Below are positions 41,449 through 51,910 of a stretch of 64,000 bases of DNA, piece after piece; the stretch's first letter is position 1, and each line of letters opens with the position of its first letter. The notes under the pieces are model-generated. The model saw only the letters and a list, made by a program, of their open reading frames with translations, was not told the DNA's origin and ran no database searches. Source of the DNA: Terriglobia bacterium (GTDB taxonomy: Bacteria > Acidobacteriota > Terriglobia > Acidiferrales > UBA7541). The position numbers and the translations under genes were made by a program. The stretch is from assembly GCA_023512135.1 (NCBI GenBank), contig JAIMAG010000007.1:62001-126000 (forward strand), given 5' to 3'.

Positions 41449-42294
41449 ATGAACACCATGAAAACCGCCCTGCTGTTGACGGGTCTGACTCTGCTGCTCC
41501 TGTTCGGCGGAGCCGCCATTGCCGGACAAGACGGCATGACGGTCGCTCTGGTTCTTGCCGTGGTCATGAATGGCGTCGCCTACTTTTTTTCTGACAAGAT
41601 TGCGCTCCGCATGAGCGGTGCCAGGCCAGTGACCCGTGAGCAGGCGCCGCGCCTGTACGCCATCACCGAACGGTTGTGCCAGCGGGCCAACCTCCCCATG
41701 CCCAGGCTGTACGTCATCCCGCAGGCGGCTCCCAATGCGTTCGCTACGGGAAGGAACCCTCGCCACGCGGCGGTGGCCGTGACCGCCGGCCTGATGCAAT
41801 TGATGGACGATGAGGAAGTGGAAGGTGTGATTGCCCACGAGCTGGCTCATGTGCGTAACTATGACATCCTGACCGCTTCGGTGGCCGCCACCCTGGCCGG
41901 AGCCATCACCTGGCTGGCCCACATGGGCCGCTGGGCAATGATTTTCGGCGGCGGCCGCGACGACCGCAACGGTGGCGGGTTGGCCGCGCTGCTGATGTTG
42001 TTCCTGGCCCCGATCGCCGCCCTGCTGATTCAGCTTGCGATTTCCCGGCAGCGGGAGTTTGCTGCCGACGCCACTGCCGCGCGTATCGTTGGACATCCCT
42101 TCGGTTTGATCCGGGCACTGGAAAAGCTGGGGAGCTACAACAAGAAAGTGCCGATGGACGTCGCGCCGGAAATGGCGTCGCTGTTTATCGTCGCGCCCCT
42201 GGGCACCGCGTCGGGGCTGCTGCACTGGTTCAGCACGCATCCGCCGCTCGAAAAGCGCATCGCGGCGCTGAAAAACCTCGTCATCGCCCGCTGA
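41449..42294 (+). CDS. htpX: membrane zinc metalloprotease HtpX
   Basis: A 281-aa M48 peptidase. Transmembrane helices at about 5-25 and 30-48, zinc motif HELAH (130-134), further hydrophobic segments near 143-166 and 178-199, and the third ligand Glu203 in SRQREFAADATAA. SxHPPxxxRI appears as STHPPLEKRIAAL near the end. It degrades damaged membrane proteins in the cytoplasmic membrane. It has its own promoter but sits in the heat-stress group. An in-frame ATG three codons later is an alternative start. Confidence 0.94.
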   Translation: MNTMKTALLLTGLTLLLLFGGAAIAGQDGMTVALVLAVVMNGVAYFFSDKIALRMSGARPVTREQAPRLYAITERLCQRANLPMPRLYVIPQAAPNAFATGRNPRHAAVAVTAGLMQLMDDEEVEGVIAHELAHVRNYDILTASVAATLAGAITWLAHMGRWAMIFGGGRDDRNGGGLAALLMLFLAPIAALLIQLAISRQREFAADATAARIVGHPFGLIRALEKLGSYNKKVPMDVAPEMASLFIVAPLGTASGLLHWFSTHPPLEKRIAALKNLVIAR

Positions 42295-42315
42295 GAGTCT
42301 TCGGCCGGGAACGCG

Positions 42316-43665
42316 TCACAGCTTCAGCCAGCAGAACTCGCGAGTCAGAGGTGTCCGGTTCATGATTTCGCCGCGCTCCCTGCCCACGAGCACGCAGTTC
42401 GAGTGGTTGTAGCCGTAGCCGCCCTCCAGGTTGTACAGGCCGGGTTCGTTGGAAAACGTCATGCCCTCCTGCAGCACGGTTTCGTCGCCGAGCGCGATAT
42501 AAGGCGCTTGATGGCCTTCCATGCCCTGCCCGTGCGCGGGCCGGTGGTAGACATACTTTTCCAACCCGGCCTTCTGGGCCAGAGACAGCACCGCCTCGGC
42601 CACTTCCTGACACCGCACACCGGCCCGGCTCAACTCGGCCTGTTTCAGTGTCATTTCGGTGTGCACTTCCCAGAGCTTCTTTTGCAAATCATCCATCGGG
42701 GCAATGTGCAGCGCGCGGTATCCCTCGCCGCCGTAGCCACCGATGCGGATCACACCGGAGATCTGCACCGCTTGCCCCCGGGCCAGTCGCGTATAGAAAA
42801 ACTGATTCGGATGCGGATACGCGGTCGCGATCCCGGCACGACAATTCAGCCCGAGACTGATGCCCACCGCCTTGTGCGCCCGGCCGTCCACCTCTTTGCC
42901 CATCGCCGCCATCAGGGTGCGGGTGCCGAATTCCTGCGCAGCGTGCCGAACATCAAAATCCGTAATCGCGGTGCCATGCTCGAGAATGAACTCCCGCGCA
43001 AACTGCAGCATGGCATCATGCAGGGCCAGCGCTTTGCGCAGCAGGGCGATCTCCTCCGCCGTCTTGATCTGACGCATGGCCAGCAGGTCCTGCGAGACAT
43101 CCGTGAGCGAGGCTTCGGGCAGCGTCTCGCGGAACTTGGCCATCAGCGATGGCGTTGGCTCGCGGTCAATCCCCAGCCGGGCGTTGCCAAATCCGCGCTT
43201 GGCCAGCCCCTTCAGCATCCACACAAACAGGTCCTCGCGCTTGCCCGCCTTCCACTGCACGGCGTCGTACCCGCCCGCATGCGGAAAGTCGAAATACCAC
43301 TCGAACTCCTTCACCCACCACGAAGCCGCCATGTCGCGGTCCAGGCCCGGCAGGAAACCGATCGGGTCTCCCGTGGCCGGAACAAACAGGTAATTCGGCC
43401 GCTCCGTCTCTGTTAGAAAAATTCCGGTCAGATAGTTCCGGTTCAGCACATCGGCCACGATGGCTCCGTTCAATCCCTTCGCTGCCAGCTTCGCCTGGAA
43501 GCGTCGAACGGCTCTTCGATACCAGTCCACCTCGAGGCGAAACGGCGGTTGCAGCTCCGGAATTTTCGCCGGTTTGATGTCCGCCACCAGACGGGACGAG
43601 CGGAACAGGGGGCCAGCGCTAGCGGCAAACCCCAGAGTGGCCAGAAAACGACGGCGCGAAAGCAT
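42316..43665 (-). CDS. Tat-exported M24-family (Xaa-Pro peptidase-like) protein, metal site degenerate
   Basis: A 449-aa protein with a twin-arginine signal (SRRRFLATLGFAASAGPLF) and strong ribosome site (AGAGGAGGAGCG). It has the creatinase N-domain (residues 45-190) and M24 fold. HGQGMEGH and SNEPGLY keep one His and one Glu ligand. The two Asp ligands expected in 'iDiG....Y.sD.tR' are replaced (QISGVIRIGGYGGEGYRAL), and the last Glu in 'G.riEd' is replaced (GYGYNHSNCVLV). Peptidase activity is therefore doubtful. It converges on htpX. Upstream lies a tandem 11-base repeat. Confidence 0.82.
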   Translation of the reverse strand: MLSRRRFLATLGFAASAGPLFRSSRLVADIKPAKIPELQPPFRLEVDWYRRAVRRFQAKLAAKGLNGAIVADVLNRNYLTGIFLTETERPNYLFVPATGDPIGFLPGLDRDMAASWWVKEFEWYFDFPHAGGYDAVQWKAGKREDLFVWMLKGLAKRGFGNARLGIDREPTPSLMAKFRETLPEASLTDVSQDLLAMRQIKTAEEIALLRKALALHDAMLQFAREFILEHGTAITDFDVRHAAQEFGTRTLMAAMGKEVDGRAHKAVGISLGLNCRAGIATAYPHPNQFFYTRLARGQAVQISGVIRIGGYGGEGYRALHIAPMDDLQKKLWEVHTEMTLKQAELSRAGVRCQEVAEAVLSLAQKAGLEKYVYHRPAHGQGMEGHQAPYIALGDETVLQEGMTFSNEPGLYNLEGGYGYNHSNCVLVGRERGEIMNRTPLTREFCWLKL

Positions 43666-43673
43666 CGCTCCTC

Positions 43674-43695
43674 CTCTGTTCGAACTCTGTTCGAA
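43674..43695. repeat. tandem 11-bp repeat CTCTGTTCGAA x2
   Basis: Two exact adjacent copies (43674-43684, 43685-43695), each containing palindromic TTCGAA, between the M24 gene start and a TAGAAT -10 box on its strand (about 43714-43709). One copy per helical turn fits an operator for a dimeric regulator; this is inference. Confidence 0.5.
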
Positions 43696-43949
43696 TTGTG
43701 CGCGCTATTCTACACGACGAGGTTTCCCCGAACAGCGTCTGCCAGAGAAGCTGGCTCGCGCCCGCCAGGCAAAAACGCCACTGTGCCGGTAAAGATTACC
43801 GTGCCGGCGGGCCCAACGCGAAAACGGGCACCCGGCGGCCACTCGGAAATAGTTGAAAACGCTCAGGTTCTACAATCTATCCCTGGCAACTCGCTTGGCC
43901 TTTCAGATGCTTATCCCAGAAATGCAAGTGTTCGCATCAGGAGGAGAAC

Positions 43950-44786
43950 ATGTTGGAGGATCGTGGTGGAACCGCACAATTGGCAGAAGGCACGCCGCGA
44001 TGGGTGGTCGTAGCGTTTGCCGTTCTGACCGCGATTTCGTTGATCGGGGGAGGGATTGCCTGGAGCGCCTCCCGCCGTGCATCGCAAAATGAACAGGCCC
44101 TGGGCAATGAAGTTCAGTCGCTGCGGCAGACGATCGACCTGCTGGGCCAGCGGCTCGAGCAGGCCGAAGAATCCGCCGCCCAGGCGCGCGGCGAACTGGC
44201 CGTGGTGACCGACCGTCTGAAGCTGACCGAAGCGGAACTGAATCGCGCGCGCCAGCAGGCACGGCAGATTCGGGAAGACTATGCCAAGCAGCTCGCCCAG
44301 GTAGAAACGAACGTGAAAGGCGAGCTGGCCACGAAAGCAGATCTGAAGGCGGTCGAGGCCCTCGGCGGGGAAGTCAGCGGCGTGCGGGGCGAGTTGGAAG
44401 CCACGCGGCAGCATTTGCAGATGGCCCGCGGTGAGCTGGGCACACTGATCGCCCGCAACAGCGAAGAAATCGAGCAGCTCCGCCGCATGGGGCTCCGCGA
44501 CTACTTCGAATTCACGCTCGAGGGCAAGGGCAGCCGCCAGAAGTTCGGCGACATCGTCGTGGAACTCCGCGGCACCAACACGAAGCGCAATCACTTCACC
44601 GTGGCACTCTATGTGGACGACCTGCGGCTGGAGAAAAAGAACCGCTCCGTGAACGAGCCGATCTACTTCTACACCCGTGGCACGCGCGCGCCGCTTGAGC
44701 TGGTGGTCAATGAGGTGGGCAAGAACCGCGCCGTGGGCTACCTGAGTGTGCCGAAAGGCGCCCCCATCCGGGCTTCCGGTAGCTGA
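43950..44786 (+). CDS. single-TM coiled-coil protein of unknown function
   Basis: A 278-aa protein with ribosome site AGGAGGAGAAC. Residues 18-40 form one membrane helix (VVVAFAVLTAISLIGGGIAW). Residues 45-165 are a long coiled coil (SLRQTIDLLGQRLEQAEESA and similar heptads, ending IARNSEEIEQLRR). Residues 168-278 are a compact beta-rich domain (YFEFTLEGKGSRQKFGDI, FTVALYVDDLRLEKKNRSV). The topology puts the coiled coil in the periplasm if the N-terminus is inside. No family recognised; similar proteins are common in Acidobacteria. A strong terminator follows. Confidence 0.65.
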   Translation: MLEDRGGTAQLAEGTPRWVVVAFAVLTAISLIGGGIAWSASRRASQNEQALGNEVQSLRQTIDLLGQRLEQAEESAAQARGELAVVTDRLKLTEAELNRARQQARQIREDYAKQLAQVETNVKGELATKADLKAVEALGGEVSGVRGELEATRQHLQMARGELGTLIARNSEEIEQLRRMGLRDYFEFTLEGKGSRQKFGDIVVELRGTNTKRNHFTVALYVDDLRLEKKNRSVNEPIYFYTRGTRAPLELVVNEVGKNRAVGYLSVPKGAPIRASGS

Positions 44787-44808
44787 TTCACGCTGCAAAC
44801 ACGTAGAC

Positions 44809-44863
44809 TCGGTGGCGGCTGATGTTCCTGCCGAGGCCAACACAGCCGCCACCGAATTTTTTT
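44809..44863. terminator. intrinsic terminator
   Basis: Perfect 13-bp stem TCGGTGGCGGCTG (44809-44821) / CAGCCGCCACCGA (44843-44855) followed by A and seven T on the plus strand. It ends the coiled-coil gene; the hairpin may also serve the convergent 58-aa gene, though without a T-run on that strand. Confidence 0.88.
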
Positions 44864-44874
44864 ATGCCCGCACC

Positions 44875-45051
44875 TCAAGCTGAGGCTGTCCGGGATGTCA
44901 TCCGCCGCTTTCGGCGAAGGAACTCGCGTGCGAGCGCCGGCAACTGCTCATAGGACAGCTTGCCTTCCTCGTACAGTTTGACCTTCGCCTTGGCTGCCTT
45001 GCGACGGCGGTGGTGTCGCTTCCAAACCAGAAAACGTTTCTCGTGGCTCAT
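44875..45051 (-). CDS. 58-aa basic protein
   Basis: A short gene with strong ribosome site GAAGGAAGG before the ATG at 45051. The product starts MSHEKRFLVWKRHHRRRKAA and continues KAKVKLYEEGKLSYEQLPAL then AREFLRRKRR. It is highly charged and helical, likely binding RNA or DNA. I do not recognise the family. It is divergent from nagA and ends just before the terminator of the coiled-coil gene. Confidence 0.6.
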   Translation of the reverse strand: MSHEKRFLVWKRHHRRRKAAKAKVKLYEEGKLSYEQLPALAREFLRRKRRMTSRTASA

Positions 45052-45137
45052 CCTTCCTTCTCCTGCCGGTCGAAAGAATAATCCGACCGGACACAGCGGA
45101 CAAGTCTGCCGTGCTTTTTCGACGAACTTTGATTAGC

Positions 45138-46343
45138 ATGAGCAAGCCGATGCAACCGCTGGTCCTGCAGGCTCGCCGGGCGCTGACTCCACTCGAACAG
45201 GTGGAAGATGCGGTGGTCGTCGTTGACGCCGATCGGATCGTCGCCATCGGCCGCAGGGGAGAGTTGCGCACACCCGATTCTGCCTGGCGGTTCGAGTTTC
45301 CCGACTGCACCCTCGTGCCCGGCTTCGTGGACATCCACATCCACGGCGCTGCCGGTCGCGACGCCATGGAAGCTACGCCCGAGGCCCTGGCCGCCATCGC
45401 CTCGGCCGTAGCGCGCTTCGGCACGACCACCCTGCTGGCCACCACCGTCACTGCACAGCTCGAGCACACTCTGCGCAGCCTGCGTGGCATGGCCGAGTAC
45501 ATTCTCCACCACCAGACCGACGGCCCGCCTGCGTCACGACAGGCGTGGATGGCTGGCGTGCATCTGGAAGGTCCCTTTATCAATCCCGTCCGCCGCGGAG
45601 TCCATCCGGAGGAATTCATCCTCGCTCCCTCTCTGCCCGTGCTGGAGCAGATGCTCGAAGCCGCACAGGGACAGGCCAGAATCCTCACGCTTGCGCCCGA
45701 GCTGCCCGGAGCACTCGAGCTGGTGGCAGCAGCCAGGCGACACGGACTGGTCGTCTCCCTGGGCCACACAGACGCCACCTACCAGCAGGCTTGCTCCGCC
45801 ATCCAGCACGGAGCGCAGCATGCTGCCCACATGTTCAACGCCATGCGACCGTTTTCGCATCGGGAAACCGGAATCATCGGCGCCGTGCTGACTGCTCCGG
45901 AAGTCACCGCAGAACTGATCGCCGATGGGGTGCATGTCCACCCCGCCGCAATGCAACTGCTGCTCGCAGCCAAAGGTGTGGCCCGCGTGATTCTGGTCAG
46001 CGACGGCACGGCCGCCACAGGCATGCCCGATGGGAACTACCAACTGGGAACCATTCCCGTGGTGGTGTCTGGCGGGGTTTGTCGCGACCACCAAGGCCGA
46101 CTTGCCGGCAGCACCCTCACGCTGGATCGCGCCTTGCGGAACATCGTTCGGTTGGGTGTCCCTTTCGAAGAAGCCCTGCGAATGGTGACCCTGAACCCCG
46201 CCCGTCTGCTCGGAATGGACTCTACGATCGGAATCCTGGCGCCCGGGGCGCAGGCAGACCTGGTCCTGCTGGACGATGACCTGCACGTTCGGGGAGTGAT
46301 GACTCGAGGCACCGGCCTGCCTGGAGCGAAAGAGGAAAGTTAG
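45138..46343 (+). CDS. nagA: N-acetylglucosamine-6-phosphate deacetylase
   Basis: A 401-aa amidohydrolase from ATG 45138. Motifs: PGFVDIHIHGAAGRDAME (metal HxH), GVHLEGPFINP (Glu ligand), SLGHTDATYQQ (His), HMFNAMRPFSHRETGIIGAV and LVSDGTAATGMPDG (catalytic Asp). It releases acetate from GlcNAc-6-P in amino sugar recycling or chitin use; nagB is not in the window. Its TAG stop (46341-46343) overlaps the TAA of the convergent atpC by two bases. Confidence 0.93.
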   Translation: MSKPMQPLVLQARRALTPLEQVEDAVVVVDADRIVAIGRRGELRTPDSAWRFEFPDCTLVPGFVDIHIHGAAGRDAMEATPEALAAIASAVARFGTTTLLATTVTAQLEHTLRSLRGMAEYILHHQTDGPPASRQAWMAGVHLEGPFINPVRRGVHPEEFILAPSLPVLEQMLEAAQGQARILTLAPELPGALELVAAARRHGLVVSLGHTDATYQQACSAIQHGAQHAAHMFNAMRPFSHRETGIIGAVLTAPEVTAELIADGVHVHPAAMQLLLAAKGVARVILVSDGTAATGMPDGNYQLGTIPVVVSGGVCRDHQGRLAGSTLTLDRALRNIVRLGVPFEEALRMVTLNPARLLGMDSTIGILAPGAQADLVLLDDDLHVRGVMTRGTGLPGAKEES

Positions 46344-46792
46344 GGTGCTGCGTGATGTTCTTCGGCAGGAATGCTGGTGCCGGCCCGTGCCGCAGCCTGC
46401 AGTCGCACCAGTGCTCGCTGCAGGGCGAACGTGGCTCGATCCCAGTCCACGTCCGCACCCTTTCCCGCCAGACGCTTTTCGGCTCGTTCGCGAGCGCGCG
46501 TGGCGCGTTCCACGTCGATTTCCTCGGCGCGTTCGGCAATCGCAGCCAGAACAATGACCCGGTCCGGTAAGACCTCGGCATAGCCATGCACGATGCTCAG
46601 ATAACGGGTCATGTTCCCCTTGCGGTAGCTCAGCACCCCCACGCCGAGCTCGCTGATCAGCGGCGCATGGCCGGGCAGGATGCCGAGATAGCCACGCAGA
46701 CCCGGCAGTTGCACCTCGTCTACGGTCTCGTGGACCAGTTGACGCTCCGGAGTGACCACCTCCAGCTCGATGCTTTCGGGAAGCAACGTCAT
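46340..46792 (-). CDS. atpC: F1 ATP synthase epsilon subunit
   Basis: A 150-aa protein: an N-terminal beta sandwich (IELEVVTPERQLVHETVDEV, LPGLRGYLGILPGHAPLI) and C-terminal helical hairpin (RATRARERAEKRLAGKGA). It couples gamma rotation to c-ring and can inhibit ATP hydrolysis. It is the last gene of the atp operon, 28 bases after atpD, and its stop overlaps that of convergent nagA. Confidence 0.93.
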   Translation of the reverse strand: MTLLPESIELEVVTPERQLVHETVDEVQLPGLRGYLGILPGHAPLISELGVGVLSYRKGNMTRYLSIVHGYAEVLPDRVIVLAAIAERAEEIDVERATRARERAEKRLAGKGADVDWDRATFALQRALVRLQAAARAGTSIPAEEHHAAP

Positions 46793-46820
46793 GGCCGCGT
46801 CTTTCTCACCGGTCGCAGGC

Positions 46821-48293
<1,473 letters not shown>

Positions 48294-49223
48294 CTAGGTC
48301 GTCGTCGGAGCCGCCGCCCCGCTGACGACCTCGATGATTTCCTTCGTGATGGTTGCCTGTCGTACTTTGTTCATGTGCAGCGTGAGCGATTCGATCAGCT
48401 CTGCCGCATTGTTCGTAGCGGAATCCATCGCCGTCATGCGGGCGGCATGCTCGGCCGCCGCGGACTCCAGCAGAACCCGGAAAACCTGTGTTTCCACATG
48501 CCGTTCCAGCACGCGCGCCAGAATTTCCTCCGGCGGCTGTTCGTAGAGGTAATCCACCGGCACTGCGCCCGCCAGCGGAGTACGGGGAGCAGGCACCGGC
48601 GGATGCGTTTCCGCACGGTCGCTGACTTCCGCGGCCTCGGCCAGCCGCTCCGGCTCGATCGGAAGCAGTTTTTCCACCACCAGCCGCTGCGCGAGCACAC
48701 TTTTGAACTCGTTGTAGAGAACATAGACCGCATCCACTTCGGCGCGGCAGTAGCGGTCCATCACCTGCCGGGCAATCTCCTGCGCCTGGGCAAACTCCAC
48801 TCGCTGGCTGACGTTGATGTACTCCTCAAGAAAGCTGACCCGGCGCTTGCGCAGCGCATCGCGCACTTTCTTGCCGATCGGAATGACAAAAACCTGCTGC
48901 TCGCGATGGGCATGAAGGAATTCCGCCGCGCGGCGAATGATGTTGGCATTGAACGCGCCGCACAGCCCTTTGTCGCCGCTCAGCACCAGCACCAGCAGGC
49001 GTTCTTCGTCCCGCCGGACCATCAGCGGATGCAGCGGCTGGGGCACGCGCGCCATGGCCGAACGCATCACACGCAGAATCTGCCGGGCATACGGCCGCGC
49101 CGCAAATACCCGCTCCTGTGCCCGCCGCAACTTTGCGGCGGCCACGAATTTCATGGCCCGGGTAATCTGCTGCGTGTTGCGTACCGAGCGAACCCGTCTG
49201 CGGAAATCCAGCAGGGTCGGCAT
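48294..49223 (-). CDS. atpG: F1 ATP synthase gamma subunit
   Basis: A 309-aa central stalk subunit with termini MPTLLDFRRRVRSVRNTQQ (rotor helix) and the conserved end MTAMDSATNNAAELIESLTL and RQATITKEIIEVVSGA. It is about 20 residues longer than E. coli gamma; the extra part is a Pro/His-rich stretch near residues 205-235 (HPPVPAPRTPLAGAVPVDYL). Such insertions in other phyla modulate rotation, but none is known for this one. Confidence 0.95.
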   Translation of the reverse strand: MPTLLDFRRRVRSVRNTQQITRAMKFVAAAKLRRAQERVFAARPYARQILRVMRSAMARVPQPLHPLMVRRDEERLLVLVLSGDKGLCGAFNANIIRRAAEFLHAHREQQVFVIPIGKKVRDALRKRRVSFLEEYINVSQRVEFAQAQEIARQVMDRYCRAEVDAVYVLYNEFKSVLAQRLVVEKLLPIEPERLAEAAEVSDRAETHPPVPAPRTPLAGAVPVDYLYEQPPEEILARVLERHVETQVFRVLLESAAAEHAARMTAMDSATNNAAELIESLTLHMNKVRQATITKEIIEVVSGAAAPTTT

Positions 49224-49247
49224 AGAACCGGTCTCAGATCCTCCGAC

Positions 49248-50783
49248 TCAGTCCGCGGCCGCGCGGGAAGCGGAAGCCGCAAAGCGTTCCTGAAAGGCGT
49301 CCAGCACCCGGCGAATTTCGGCCCGCAGCTCGTCGTCGAGTGCCTTCTTCTCTTCGATTTTCTTCAGCAGACCGCTGTAGTGGGTGTCCACAAACTGGTA
49401 CAGCTCCTGTTCGTAGCGCCGGCACTCGCTCACGTCGATGCTGTCCAGATAGCGATTCGTGCCCGCAAAGATGATGAGGATCTGCTTGGCCACCGGGAGT
49501 GGCTGGAACTGATCCTGCTTCAAAATTTCCGTCAACCGCTGGCCACGCGCCAGTTGCGCCTGCGTGGTGCGGTCCAGCTCGGAGCCGAACTGGGCGAAGG
49601 CAGCCAGGTCGCGGTACTGCGCCAGCTCCAGCCGCAGCGTGCCGGCAATCTGTCGCATCGCCTTGATCTGTGCGTTGCCGCCCACACGGCTCACCGAAAG
49701 ACCCACGTTGATGGCCGGACGGATGCCGGCGTTGAACAGGTCCGCTTCCAGGTAAATCTGGCCGTCGGTAATCGAGATGACGTTGGTCGGAATGTACGCA
49801 GAAACGTCGCCCGCCTGCGTTTCGATCACCGGCAGAGCGGTCAGCGAACCGGCACCATTGGCATCGTTCAGCTTGGCGGCCCGCTCCAGCAGCCGCGAAT
49901 GCAGGTAGAAGACGTCGCCGGGGAACGCCTCGCGCCCGGGCGGACGCCGCAACAGGAGCGAAATCTCGCGATAGGCCTGTGCGTGTTTGGAAAGGTCGTC
50001 GTAGAAGCAGACCGCATGCATTCCTTTGTCCCGGAAATATTCGCCGATGGCGCAGGCGGCATAGGGGGCAATGTACTGCATCGTGGCCGGCTCGGTGGCC
50101 GACGCCACCACGACCACTGTGTAGTCCATCGCACCGTAGTCGTTCAGAATCTTGATCACCTGCGCGATCGTCGAGCGCTTCTGTCCGATCGCGCAGTAGA
50201 TGCAGATCATGTCCTGGCCCTTCTGGTTCAGAATCGTGTCCAGGATAATGGCCGTCTTGCCGGTCTGCCGGTCGCCGATGATCAGCTCGCGCTGGCCACG
50301 ACCGATGGGAATCATGGAGTCAATCGCCTTGATGCCGGTCTGCAAGGGCTCGCGCACCGGCTGGCGATCCACCACGCCCGGAGCCAGCCGCTCGATGGGA
50401 TTGCGGTGCTGCGTGACGATCGGGCCCTTGCCGTCCAGCGGCTCCCCGAGCGGATTCACCACTCGACCGATCAGCGCCTCGCCCACCGGGACCGACATGA
50501 TCGTCCGCGTCCGCTTGACGATGTCTCCTTCTTTGATCTCCGTGTATTCCCCCAGCAGCACGGCGCCCACCTGGTCTTCTTCCAGGTTCAGTGCGATCCC
50601 GTAGACATGGTGCGGGAACTCGAGCATCTCACCGGCCATGACTTTCTCCAGGCCGTGTATCCGCGCGATGCCGTCGCCGACGGAAATCACCGAGCCGACT
50701 TCTTCCACCGCCACCGTCTGCTGATAATTCTTGATCTGGTCGCGGATCAGCTTTGCGATTTCGTCTGCTTTGATGTTCGCCAT
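49248..50783 (-). CDS. atpA: F1 ATP synthase alpha subunit
   Basis: A 511-aa non-catalytic nucleotide-binding subunit with Walker A GDRQTGKT (170-177), the N-terminal [17 protein letters not shown] and the segment SLSVSR-like [19 protein letters not shown]. Normal length; gene order delta-alpha-gamma-beta-epsilon is standard. Confidence 0.98.
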   Translation of the reverse strand: MANIKADEIAKLIRDQIKNYQQTVAVEEVGSVISVGDGIARIHGLEKVMAGEMLEFPHHVYGIALNLEEDQVGAVLLGEYTEIKEGDIVKRTRTIMSVPVGEALIGRVVNPLGEPLDGKGPIVTQHRNPIERLAPGVVDRQPVREPLQTGIKAIDSMIPIGRGQRELIIGDRQTGKTAIILDTILNQKGQDMICIYCAIGQKRSTIAQVIKILNDYGAMDYTVVVVASATEPATMQYIAPYAACAIGEYFRDKGMHAVCFYDDLSKHAQAYREISLLLRRPPGREAFPGDVFYLHSRLLERAAKLNDANGAGSLTALPVIETQAGDVSAYIPTNVISITDGQIYLEADLFNAGIRPAINVGLSVSRVGGNAQIKAMRQIAGTLRLELAQYRDLAAFAQFGSELDRTTQAQLARGQRLTEILKQDQFQPLPVAKQILIIFAGTNRYLDSIDVSECRRYEQELYQFVDTHYSGLLKKIEEKKALDDELRAEIRRVLDAFQERFAASASRAAAD

Positions 50784-50792
50784 GCTCCTCTC

Positions 50793-51329
50793 CTACTCAG
50801 AAGCCAGTTGCGTCCGAAGCCGGGCGAGCTGGGAACGCACCGAGCCATCCAGAACCGTCGAACCGATGCGCACCACCAATCCACCGATCAGTCCTTCATC
50901 CAGCCGGTACTCGGCGCGCACCTGCTTGCCGGTGAAGCGTTCCAGCGCCCGGCGAAGTTCCTCCTGCTCCGCGTGGGTCAGCGCATACGACGAAGTCACT
51001 TCGGCTTCGGCAATGCCCAGACGCCGGTCCAGTTCGGCACGAAACGCTGCAGGCAGCTCCGCCAGCAAAGGGGTCCGGTGATTCTCCACCAGCACGCAGA
51101 GGAAATTCCGCAGCACCCTGCTGGCGTTCATCCGCGCGATCAATTTTTCGATCAGCGCGAATTTTTCGCTTCGAGGGACGGCAGGGCTGGCGAGAAAATT
51201 TCGCAGCTCGGAAGAGTCGCCCCAGAGTCTTGCGAACCCGGCGAGCTCCTGCTGCACCGCCTCGGCCACGCCGCCTTCCAGCGCAACATCGGCCAGGGCC
51301 GCAGCATACCGTCGCGTCAACGCTTTCAA
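50793..51329 (-). CDS. atpH: F1 ATP synthase delta subunit
   Basis: A 178-aa peripheral stalk cap: helical N-domain beginning RYAAALADVALEGGVAEAVQ and C-terminal domain with the family motif RIGSTVLDGSVRSQLARLR. It links the b/b' dimer to the top of alpha3beta3. The start overlaps the atpF stop by four bases (51326-51329). Confidence 0.94.
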   Translation of the reverse strand: MKALTRRYAAALADVALEGGVAEAVQQELAGFARLWGDSSELRNFLASPAVPRSEKFALIEKLIARMNASRVLRNFLCVLVENHRTPLLAELPAAFRAELDRRLGIAEAEVTSSYALTHAEQEELRRALERFTGKQVRAEYRLDEGLIGGLVVRIGSTVLDGSVRSQLARLRTQLASE

Positions 51330-51910
51330 TTCGCACTCCCCGCCAGACTGCCGACGAAGGAACGGAACATCCTCGCCTGCAGCTCTGGATTCATCTGTTT
51401 CCGGATCAACGCCTCGGCCCGTTCCACAGCCAGCCGCGCGGCAAACGCTTTCAACTCCATCCGGGCCGCGCGTTCCGCCGCAGCGATCTCCTCTTGGACA
51501 GCTCGCTGAATCTTCCGCACTTCTTCGGCCGCCAGCGCCCGAATCCGTTCCGCTTCCGCGGCTGCTTCCTGGCGCGCCTGAGCACGCAGCGCCGCCACTT
51601 CCGCTTCCAACCCGGCCAGCCGCGCCTCGATGGCCGCCAGTTCCGCTTCAGCCTGCTGTCGGATCTGTGCGGCTTCGGCAATCGTGTTGGCCACCTGCGC
51701 GCTGCGGGCCGCAAAGTACCGACGGCCGTATCGGCGGCTCACATAGACCACCACGGCAAATACGAGCAGGAAATTCAGAATCCGGAACACCCAGCCGACC
51801 GCCGAGTGCGCCACATCCCCGGCCCCGGCGGCGGCTGCCGAACCGGCCGTCAGCAGCAGGGCCCCGCACACTATCGCAATCGTCCGAAGCAGTTCAGGAC
51901 GCATGATCAT
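51326..51910 (-). CDS. atpF: ATP synthase b subunit with exported-type N-terminus
   Basis: A 194-aa protein. Residues 1-28 look like a signal peptide (RTIAIVCGALLLTAGSAAAA), followed by a second hydrophobic helix (40-58, FRILNFLLVFAVVVYVSRRY) and a long Ala/Glu/Arg coiled coil to about 165. It is the peripheral stator stalk. Some other phyla also carry b subunits with an extra N-terminal hydrophobic segment; whether it is cleaved here is unknown. It overlaps both neighbours by four bases. Confidence 0.9.
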   Translation of the reverse strand: MIMRPELLRTIAIVCGALLLTAGSAAAAGAGDVAHSAVGWVFRILNFLLVFAVVVYVSRRYGRRYFAARSAQVANTIAEAAQIRQQAEAELAAIEARLAGLEAEVAALRAQARQEAAAEAERIRALAAEEVRKIQRAVQEEIAAAERAARMELKAFAARLAVERAEALIRKQMNPELQARMFRSFVGSLAGSAN

